A stretch of DNA of 64,000 nt from an uncultured Algibacter sp. (GTDB taxonomy: Bacteria > Bacteroidota > Bacteroidia > Flavobacteriales > Flavobacteriaceae). Both the position numbers and the translations under genes were made by a program. The notes beneath the pieces were generated by a model. The model was given only the letters and a program-made list of their open reading frames with translations. It searched no databases and was not told the DNA's origin. The stretch covers positions 146,660 through 210,659 of the forward strand of contig CANMQH010000004.1 of NCBI GenBank assembly GCA_947499935.1. The letters are read 5' to 3'. Positions 57,439-64,000 of this stretch are shown in pieces (the stretch's first letter is position 1; each line of letters starts with the position of its first letter).

Positions 57439-57536
57439 AAGAAGACCCCCTTTAATATCAAGATGCAAAATTGTTCATTAATAAACACCTTTTTGTTAAT
57501 CAAGCTTTATTTACAAAATCGATTAACTAAAATAAT

Positions 57537-58532
57537 CTATTCTGTAAACTCATACCCAGCAAACTTCTCTAAAACCTCATTAAAGGCAGCAAAGACATCT
57601 TGAGAATGGTCCGAAGTTACCATTTTCATGCGGTATTCTTTAAAATGCGGAATGCCTTTAAAATAATTGGTATAATGGCGTCGGGTTTCAAAAACACCTA
57701 AAATTTCGCCTTTCCAGTCAATAGCCATTTGTAAATGCCTACGAGCAGCTTCCACACGTTCTTCAAGAGAAATGGGTGCCAAATGTTTACCCGTTTCAAA
57801 AAAGTGCTTTACTTGCTTAAAAAACCAAGGGTTTCCTATACTAGCACGACCTATCATGGCGCCATCTAACCCAAATTCGTCACGCATTAAAGCGGCTTTT
57901 TCGGGCGTATCTACATCGCCATTTCCAAAAACAGGAATGTGCATACGCGAATTATTTTTTACTTGGGCAATGGGTTTCCAATCGGCATCACCTTTGTACA
58001 TTTGTGCCCGCGTACGACCGTGTATAGCAATAGCTTTACAACCTACATCTTGTAAACGCTCTGCAACCTCAACAATTTTTATAGAATCGTGGTCCCAGCC
58101 CAAACGGGTTTTTACAGTAATTGGTATATGGGTGCGTTTTACCATTTCGGCAGTTAGCTTTTCCATTAAACAGATATCTTTTAAAATACCTGCGCCTGCG
58201 CCTTTACTTACTACTTTTTTTACAGGGCAACCAAAATTAATATCAATAATATCTGGTTTAGAAGCCGTAACAATATCAATGGTTTGTAGCATGCTATCTA
58301 AATTGGCTCCAAATATTTGAATCCCCACTGGACGTTCTTTTTCATAAATATCCAACTTCATAACGCTTTTTGCAGCGTTACGTATTAACCCTTCGCTAGA
58401 TACAAACTCGGTATATACAACATCGGCACCTTGCTCCTTGCATAAAGCACGAAAGGGTGGGTCACTTACATCTTCCATAGGTGCTAAAAGCAATGGAAAA
58501 TCGGGGAGTTCTATGTTATCTATTTTTACCAA
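57537..58532 (-). CDS. dusB: tRNA-dihydrouridine synthase B
   Basis: The 331-residue TIM-barrel flavoprotein has LLLAPMEDVSDPPFR, NFGCPVKKVVSKGAG (catalytic Cys), VKTRLGWD, IHGRTRAQMYKG and FGNGDV for FMN binding. It reduces uridine in the D-loop of tRNA. The DusB assignment rests on length and overall pattern. Confidence 0.94.
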   Translation of the reverse strand: MVKIDNIELPDFPLLLAPMEDVSDPPFRALCKEQGADVVYTEFVSSEGLIRNAAKSVMKLDIYEKERPVGIQIFGANLDSMLQTIDIVTASKPDIIDINFGCPVKKVVSKGAGAGILKDICLMEKLTAEMVKRTHIPITVKTRLGWDHDSIKIVEVAERLQDVGCKAIAIHGRTRAQMYKGDADWKPIAQVKNNSRMHIPVFGNGDVDTPEKAALMRDEFGLDGAMIGRASIGNPWFFKQVKHFFETGKHLAPISLEERVEAARRHLQMAIDWKGEILGVFETRRHYTNYFKGIPHFKEYRMKMVTSDHSQDVFAAFNEVLEKFAGYEFTE

Positions 58533-58561
58533 GTGATATTAATTTGGTGCAAAATTAAGAA

Positions 58562-59701
58562 TTATTTCTTGATAAATTTTTTGACACGTACTCTATTAGA
58601 CTTCAGATGAATTTTAACAATATAAATACCTTCTGTAAAAGCAGATACATCAATGCTTTTGGCATTTCCAGAATAAATTTTAGTTAACTTAGTATCAAAT
58701 ATTTCAATAAAAACTATTTCAGAACCTTCAACTTTTAAAATATGGTTGACAGGATTGGGATATAAAACGATAGCATTCTCATTTGCGAAAGAAGTAATTG
58801 ATAGCAAATCATCATTTGTTGAAAATGATATGAGTTTTGCATCATCAGAAACTGTAATTGGTCCTACAGAAATTGAAAAAGATTCTGAAGTTACTAAATA
58901 GCTGTTTTCATCTACAAAAGCAATGGCCTCTACTTGTTCTTGAGCTAATGAAGATAGAACAGTTTGCGTATTTGTTCCAGAAAAAATAGTGTCCGTATTA
59001 AAATCTTCACTCGCCCAAACAAAAGGTTGTAGAACATTATTATAGCCAACCAAATATAATTTTCCTGTAGCATTATTATAAGTCCCTCCAGTAATTAATC
59101 CGCCACTATTTAGAGTTGTTAATTGAGGGTTTACCGAATACGGATCTAAAAGGTTTGATGTTTTTGGAATAGTATATGCTTTAGTTACTCCATCTACCCA
59201 ATTTTTTGTGAACAATATTAGGTTATTAGCATCAATAGAAACCAAAGCTTCTGCGTCCCAAATGGTATTATTGGGGTTTGAAATTGTATTTGTTTGATCA
59301 GCATATTCAAAAGCAATTGTTTCTGCCGTTACATTTGTTCTATTAATATAATCGGTTTTATTAATCTTATAGATTTTTAAATCTGTTCTGTTTCCGTTAT
59401 TATTACCAATATCGCCTACATAAATTGATGTATCGTCTTGTGTAATATCTTCCCAATCTACGTTTACAGCATTGCTTATAGTAATAATTCTAGTAATTTG
59501 TTCAGTCATCATATCTATTTCATAAAGCTTGTTTTCACCTCCTGAATCGTTATGCGTAATAAGTTTATTATTAAAAACGATAACTCCTGAAGACTCCTTT
59601 AAGCTTGAAGGCAATAGAAACTGTTCTGTAACATTATTTATTTGAGAAAAAGCACTAAAAAGTCCTAAAACAAAAAATGAGATGGAAACTATAATCTTCA
59701 T
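58562..59701 (-). CDS. secreted protein with type IX sorting tail
   Basis: From ATG 59701 the protein is 379 residues with a signal peptide ending SAFSQ; ATG 59737 would add twelve unneeded residues. The mature body looks like a beta-propeller with repeated VDWEDITQDDTSIYVGDI-type segments. The last 75 residues are a type A sorting domain (VLYPNPVNHILKVEG, then EGIYIVKI). It is therefore exported by the type IX pathway to the cell surface. Ligand unknown. Confidence 0.87.
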   Translation of the reverse strand: MKIIVSISFFVLGLFSAFSQINNVTEQFLLPSSLKESSGVIVFNNKLITHNDSGGENKLYEIDMMTEQITRIITISNAVNVDWEDITQDDTSIYVGDIGNNNGNRTDLKIYKINKTDYINRTNVTAETIAFEYADQTNTISNPNNTIWDAEALVSIDANNLILFTKNWVDGVTKAYTIPKTSNLLDPYSVNPQLTTLNSGGLITGGTYNNATGKLYLVGYNNVLQPFVWASEDFNTDTIFSGTNTQTVLSSLAQEQVEAIAFVDENSYLVTSESFSISVGPITVSDDAKLISFSTNDDLLSITSFANENAIVLYPNPVNHILKVEGSEIVFIEIFDTKLTKIYSGNAKSIDVSAFTEGIYIVKIHLKSNRVRVKKFIKK

Positions 59702-59879
59702 AAATCTATAATTTGTATTGTGGGTTAAATGTACCATAAAAACATCTATATTTATAAAAAAATTAGCTTTTACAAACCCCTTTTAAACCCTACTTATTCA
59801 CTTATACCATTAACATTAACTCCGTTTTAAAACACCTCACTTTTTTGCAATGTATAGCTATTATTATGTTACTATCCGT

Positions 59880-60281
59880 TTAAGTATTTGTGGTATATTG
59901 ATTTCGGCTTATTAAAACCCAAAGACCATATAAACCCAAAAAAATCTCAGCAAAAGTTCCAAAAACATACCAAAAAGAGGGTGTGCCGTCAATGGTAAAA
60001 CTTATAAGCCTACCAAAACCCAAACCTAACATAAATACAAGATTTGTTATTAAAGCTAATTTTAAATACTGTGCTTTAAATAATCCTAAAATCCATAATA
60101 TTGAAAACCCTAAATACAATCCCATTATAGCTTTAAAGAAGTTATGCTCATCAACGGTATTTAAATGAATATCAAACTGCAAATTGGGATTAAAACCATA
60201 AACAAAAGATACAGGTACAACGATTAAAATTGAAATGATTAAATGTATTTTATTAATAAAATCTTGTCTGGTTTTTATCAT
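59880..60281 (-). CDS. small four-helix membrane protein (DUF4345-like)
   Basis: The 133-residue protein has four hydrophobic helices (about 10-30, 48-65, 71-92, 104-124). The spacing and the FGRLISFTIDGTPS loop recall DUF4345 proteins of unknown role. It has no close partner gene. Confidence 0.65.
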   Translation of the reverse strand: MIKTRQDFINKIHLIISILIVVPVSFVYGFNPNLQFDIHLNTVDEHNFFKAIMGLYLGFSILWILGLFKAQYLKLALITNLVFMLGLGFGRLISFTIDGTPSFWYVFGTFAEIFLGLYGLWVLISRNQYTTNT

Positions 60282-60302
60282 AATTTTAAATAATTATATG
60301 TT

Positions 60303-60468
60303 AATACCATTTCCGCATTGAAATGACCGTAATAAAACGCCCTTTTTCCCTTTCTACTTCAACATAAAAAGAAATCGTAACTAAGGCTATGCTTTATTTT
60401 TCTATTTCGTATAAAGAAAAAAATCATCATTTTATTTTACAGTAATTTCAATACAGAAATGGTATAAA
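60303..60468. repeat. possible MITE-like element
   Basis: Ends ATACCATTTCCGCATTGAAA (about 60305-60324) and TTTCAATACAGAAATGGTAT (about 60447-60466) are imperfect inverted repeats of each other, enclosing about 120 bases without a gene. The same motif forms the palindrome at 28375-28400. Confidence 0.45.
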
Positions 60469-60476
60469 AATACTAA

Positions 60477-60509
60477 AGACCAGTCAGGTTTTAAAAACCT
60501 AACAAATCT
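60477..60509. repeat. 33-bp palindrome, dispersed REP-like family, copy 6 (degenerate)
   Basis: AGACCAGTCAGGTTTT and AAAACCTAACAAATCT show the family's length and centre but have several arm mismatches. Confidence 0.75.
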
Positions 60510-60571
60510 AACTTATAAAACTCAACTAAAAACCTATATCTTTGTGACATCTTTTTTAGAGAGATTCCTTT

Positions 60572-62368
60572 ATGAAAAACATTAGAAATTTTTGCATTAT
60601 AGCACACATAGATCACGGAAAAAGTACACTTGCTGATCGCTTATTAGATTTTACAGGCTCAGTAACCGCTAGAGAAAAACAAGACCAGTTACTCGATAGT
60701 ATGGATTTAGAGCGCGAGCGTGGTATTACCATTAAATCTCATGCCATTCAAATGGATTATGAGTTTGAAGGTGAAAAATATGTTTTAAATCTTATTGATA
60801 CGCCAGGGCATGTAGATTTTTCATATGAAGTCTCACGGTCTATCGCAGCCTGCGAAGGGGCCTTATTAATTGTAGATGCTGCACAAAGCATACAAGCGCA
60901 AACCATTTCTAATTTATACTTAGCTCTAGAAAACGATTTAGAAATTATCCCAGTTTTAAATAAAGTTGACTTACCAAGTGCAAACCCCGAAGAAGTAACC
61001 GACGATATTGTAGATTTATTAGGTTGCGACCCTGATGAAGTTATTCATGCCAGTGGAAAAACAGGTTTTGGTGTAGATAATATTTTATCTGCTATTATTG
61101 ACCGAGTTCCTGCTCCAAAAGGAGACCCAAATGCACCATTGCAAGCCTTAATTTTCGATTCTGTTTACAACACGTTTAGAGGCATTGAAACTTATTTTAG
61201 AGTTTTTAATGGGGAAATTAAAAAAGGACAAAAAATTAAATTCGTTGCTACAGATAAAGAATATTTTGCCGACGAAGTTGGTACCTTAAAATTAACACAA
61301 GTTGCAAAACAAAGTGTAAAAACTGGCGATGTTGGTTATCTTATTACCGGAATAAAAACCGCCAAAGAAGTTAAAGTAGGTGATACTATTACAGATTTTG
61401 CTAAACCAACAACCAATATTGTTGAAGGTTTTGAAGACGTAAAACCTATGGTATTTGCTGGTATTTACCCTGTTGATACCGAAGATTATGAAGAGCTTCG
61501 TAACTCTATGGAAAAACTACAGCTTAATGACGCCTCATTGGTTTTTGCTCCAGAAAGTTCTGCAGCACTAGGTTTTGGTTTTCGTTGTGGTTTTTTAGGA
61601 ATGCTCCATATGGAAATTATCCAAGAACGTTTAGAACGTGAGTTTGACATGACGGTGATTACAACGGTTCCCAATGTATCTTATCATGCCTTTACAAATA
61701 AAAACCCTGAGGAAGCTTTTATTGTAAACAACCCATCAGATTTACCAGACCCGTCAACCATAAATCGGGTAGAAGAGCCTTATATTAAAGCAACTATTAT
61801 TACCAAATCTGATTTTGTTGGTAATGTAATGTCCCTTTGTATTGAAAAACGTGGTATTATTATTAATCAAACGTATTTAACACCAGAGCGTGTAGAATTA
61901 ACTTTTGAAATGCCTTTAGCTGAAATTGTTTTCGATTTTTATGATCGTTTAAAAACAGTTTCAAAAGGCTATGCGTCTTTTGATTACTCGCCAATTGGTA
62001 TGAAGCAATCAAAATTAGTTCGTTTAGATATTTTATTAAATGCACAACCTGTTGATGCGCTTTCTGCTTTAATTCATGCTGATAACGCTCAAAATATTGG
62101 TAAAAAAATGTGTGAAAAGTTGAGAGAATTAATTCCGCGTCAGCAATTCGATATTCCTATTCAAGCTGCTATTGGTGCTAAAATTGTTTCTAGAGAAACT
62201 ATTAAAGCCCTTCGTAAAGATGTTACTGCTAAATGTTACGGTGGCGATATTTCGCGTAAACGTAAACTTCTTGAAAAACAGAAAAAAGGAAAAAAACGTA
62301 TGCGCCAAGTTGGTAATGTAGAAATACCTCAACAAGCATTTATGGCGGTGCTTAAGTTGAATGATTAA
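60572..62368 (+). CDS. lepA: elongation factor 4
   Basis: The 598-residue translational GTPase has G1 [10 protein letters not shown]2/switch [10 protein letters not shown]3 DTPGHVDF, G4 NKVD and the LepA C-terminus [17 protein letters not shown]. LepA back-translocates or helps 30S biogenesis. A matching -7 box TATCTTTG lies 27 bases upstream. Length is normal. Confidence 0.97.
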   Translation: MKNIRNFCIIAHIDHGKSTLADRLLDFTGSVTAREKQDQLLDSMDLERERGITIKSHAIQMDYEFEGEKYVLNLIDTPGHVDFSYEVSRSIAACEGALLIVDAAQSIQAQTISNLYLALENDLEIIPVLNKVDLPSANPEEVTDDIVDLLGCDPDEVIHASGKTGFGVDNILSAIIDRVPAPKGDPNAPLQALIFDSVYNTFRGIETYFRVFNGEIKKGQKIKFVATDKEYFADEVGTLKLTQVAKQSVKTGDVGYLITGIKTAKEVKVGDTITDFAKPTTNIVEGFEDVKPMVFAGIYPVDTEDYEELRNSMEKLQLNDASLVFAPESSAALGFGFRCGFLGMLHMEIIQERLEREFDMTVITTVPNVSYHAFTNKNPEEAFIVNNPSDLPDPSTINRVEEPYIKATIITKSDFVGNVMSLCIEKRGIIINQTYLTPERVELTFEMPLAEIVFDFYDRLKTVSKGYASFDYSPIGMKQSKLVRLDILLNAQPVDALSALIHADNAQNIGKKMCEKLRELIPRQQFDIPIQAAIGAKIVSRETIKALRKDVTAKCYGGDISRKRKLLEKQKKGKKRMRQVGNVEIPQQAFMAVLKLND

Positions 62369-62393
62369 GGCTTTAGAATATCGAAATAAAGAA

Positions 62394-62422
62394 ACAAGCA
62401 ATTATGAAATTGTTGTTTTTTA
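62394..62422 (+). terminator. weak terminator after lepA
   Basis: ACAAGCAATT (62394-62403) pairs with AATTGTTGT (62408-62416) around ATGA, with one bulge, followed by TTTTTT. Confidence 0.55.
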
Positions 62423-62523
62423 CGTTATGGACTATTTATTTTTATAACTCAACAAGAAAAAACAACTATTGTTAATTTAGATAAAACGTGGCTATTTCTT
62501 ATTTATAGAAAAATAAATCAGTT

Positions 62524-63192
62524 TCAAATAAACCCTTTCTCTTCTGCAATTCTAAACAAATCTTTATCATTATCTACTAAAAACATTTCTTTTAAAATAC
62601 GCTTTCTTCTTTCTAAAGCTGAAATAGAAAGTGGCAAGATTTCTGCTAATTCGCTTAATTTTGAGCCTTGTGATAACTCATGCAATATTTTTCTATCAAT
62701 AGTGTCTAATAATAATTCGTTTGAGGTTTGCCTTCGCATAAATTCTATAACAGTTTTACTGTAATAAGGAATATTATTAACGATATTATTCATAGCTAAT
62801 ATTAGTTCTTTAGGATCTAAATCATTTTTAATTAAAAACCCATCGGGGTTAACATTTTTAAAAATATTATTAATCCTATAATTATCATTATATGTTGTTG
62901 CTATAACGATCTTAACATCTGATAATAGTACTCTTATCTTTTTACCTAAATCTTCTCCTGAGGTTATTTCACCATCTGCAGATGGCGGTAATTTAATATC
63001 AAGAAAAACAATATTAATAGATTGTTTTTTTACATCTTCTTGTATTTTTAAATATGCAGTATCACAATCATTAGCGATATCAATATTAAAATCAAATTCA
63101 TTATTTTCAGCTTTTATACGCTCTAAAGAACTAATATAAACATCGATAATTAAAGGGTGATCCTCAATAATTAAAACATTGTATGTACTCAT
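62524..63192 (-). CDS. NarL-type response regulator with divergent HTH
   Basis: The 222-residue protein has receiver motifs IIEDHP, phospho-Asp in IVFLDIKLPPS and IATTYND. The C-terminal region (about 160-222) includes LSELAEILPLSISALERRK, a helix-turn-helix only loosely like LuxR. It follows the histidine kinase gene by 13 bases, forming a two-component pair. Targets are unknown. Confidence 0.88.
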   Translation of the reverse strand: MSTYNVLIIEDHPLIIDVYISSLERIKAENNEFDFNIDIANDCDTAYLKIQEDVKKQSINIVFLDIKLPPSADGEITSGEDLGKKIRVLLSDVKIVIATTYNDNYRINNIFKNVNPDGFLIKNDLDPKELILAMNNIVNNIPYYSKTVIEFMRRQTSNELLLDTIDRKILHELSQGSKLSELAEILPLSISALERRKRILKEMFLVDNDKDLFRIAEEKGFI

Positions 63193-63205
63193 AGTTTTAT
63201 TAGAA

Positions 63206-64000
63206 TTAAACCGGGATAGTTATAATTAATACAGTCCCTTTATTAGGTATAGAGTTTATTTTAAAGACCCCATTTATTTTTAAAACTCTAGACTTGATGT
63301 TTTTTAACCCTATACCTTCTTTTTTTAATTTAGAGTTAAAACCAACACCATTGTCTTCTACCTTCAAATATAATATGTTTGCTTTTAAAGAAAAATTAAT
63401 AACTACATGCTTTGCGCTTGCATGTTTGATGATATTTTGTACAGATTCTTGAATAATTCTAAAAATATTAACCTTAATGGTATCTTCAATAGCTTTAAAT
63501 TTAACATTATTAGTAAATATCTTATAGCTAAACTTACCTATGCTACTTTTATCGCTTATATAATGGTCTATTAATGACTCGAAATCTGTTTTTAATTCTA
63601 GAACATCGCCTTTTAACTCATGAGAGACATCGCGTATATCTTTTTCTATCTCTTGCATTTCTTTTAAAAACGTTCTATAGTTTTGCATTGTATCTTTATC
63701 GCCTTTTAACTCTAAAAAACCCATACCTATTCGGGTGCCAAACAAATGGCTTAATATACCATCATGCAAATCTTCGGCTATTCTATGGCGTTCTTGCAAC
63801 CTAACCGCTTCTAATTTATCTTTTTGCTTTAGCATAAGCATATAAATCTCTTCGTTAGATTTTTGCTGCTCTCTATCGTATACAAGTTGTTTGTTTCTAG
63901 AACGCTGGCGTTTAATAAAATATAATAGTCCTAAAAATAATATAGTGCCACCACTAATAGCAAGTATTAAGAAATTTTGATTGGTTAACTGTTTGGTTTT
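63206..64000 (-). CDS. NarX-like sensor histidine kinase, C-terminal part
   Basis: The frame remains open to the window edge, so the N-terminus is missing. The visible part starts with a membrane helix (about 63900-63975), then a coiled coil, the HisKA_3 site RHRIAEDLHDGILSHLFG (phospho-His), and an ATPase domain with QESVQNIIKHA, VEDNGVGF and GIGLKNIKSRV. It should autophosphorylate and pass phosphate to the regulator encoded 13 bases downstream. The internal Met at 63841 is not its start. Confidence 0.9.
   Translation of the reverse strand, partial: KTKQLTNQNFLILAISGGTILFLGLLYFIKRQRSRNKQLVYDREQQKSNEEIYMLMLKQKDKLEAVRLQERHRIAEDLHDGILSHLFGTRIGMGFLELKGDKDTMQNYRTFLKEMQEIEKDIRDVSHELKGDVLELKTDFESLIDHYISDKSSIGKFSYKIFTNNVKFKAIEDTIKVNIFRIIQESVQNIIKHASAKHVVINFSLKANILYLKVEDNGVGFNSKLKKEGIGLKNIKSRVLKINGVFKINSIPNKGTVLIITIPV

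Larger units (their letters stand above)
60282..60571. other. 290-base spacer with repeats and the lepA promoter
   Basis: The spacer holds a possible MITE-like element (60303-60468), a REP-like palindrome (60477-60509) and a -7 box TATCTTTG (60537-60544) for lepA. No gene is seen. Confidence 0.6.

Noticed and set aside
62129..62401. 90-residue frame opposite lepA
   Set aside because: It lies antisense to a conserved gene and has no features of its own.

Overview
This window is AT-rich chromosomal DNA from a marine-type member of the Flavobacteriaceae (Bacteroidota). The assignment rests on a type IX secretion sorting tail (58562-59701), a PID-CTERM-like mini-protein, a two-component propeller histidine kinase with a LytTR regulator, a Bacteroidota-type Hcp, a flavobacterial rpmF-fabH-accB-accC block and TAnnTTTG-like promoter boxes. 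Both ends cut genes: a CYTH-domain protein at the left and a histidine kinase at the right.

Layout. 1-12.5 kb: CYTH tail, a lipoprotein, an alpha-2-macroglobulin/PbpC envelope pair, an ALDH7-type aldehyde dehydrogenase and an OmpA/helix-hairpin-helix pair. 12.6-15.3 kb: an ABC ATPase and a WYL regulator fused to a PhyH-type dioxygenase. 15.3-21.9 kb: an RNA-repair island holding prfH, a TPR protein, tRNA-Pro(UGG)-like and tRNA-Tyr(GUA) genes, rtcB, two unknown proteins and two RlaP-like nucleotidyltransferases, the first with a frameshift. 21.9-31.8 kb: a minus-strand lipid/polyketide cluster with a type III polyketide synthase, its own fatty-acid-type enzymes, tailoring enzymes and an RND exporter; a REP-associated transposase and 33-bp palindromes sit inside it. 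31.9-38.5 kb: housekeeping genes (Gre-like factor, accC, accB, fabH, rpmF, DUF177, pdxA, ribE) and a small PID-CTERM-like gene. 38.8-40.6 kb: a putative type II restriction-modification pair. 40.8-50.9 kb: secreted and envelope proteins (VIT/vWA, SH3, a possible clan-CD-like lipoprotein) followed by a large sensor kinase and its LytTR regulator. 51-54.4 kb: an orphan Hcp, candidate effector and candidate immunity lipoprotein. 54.5-64 kb: tRNA(CAU), methylmalonyl-CoA epimerase, rbfA, a LolC/E-like permease, dusB, lepA and a NarL-type two-component pair.

Two regulatory patterns tie separate genes together. First, TRCGYA-N7-TGCGYA occurs three times: upstream of the WYL-PhyH gene, upstream of the tRNA pair and upstream of the rtcB operon. 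The last two copies share a promoter extending over about 50 bp. I infer that the WYL-PhyH protein controls the RNA-repair island. Second, an exact 9-N12-9 direct repeat (WACGAATWC) occurs upstream of the alpha-2-macroglobulin/pbpC genes, the VIT/vWA operon and the 43.6-46.2 kb operon. Its geometry is that of LytTR sites, and a LytTR response regulator is encoded at 50168-50917, so I infer one envelope-protection regulon.
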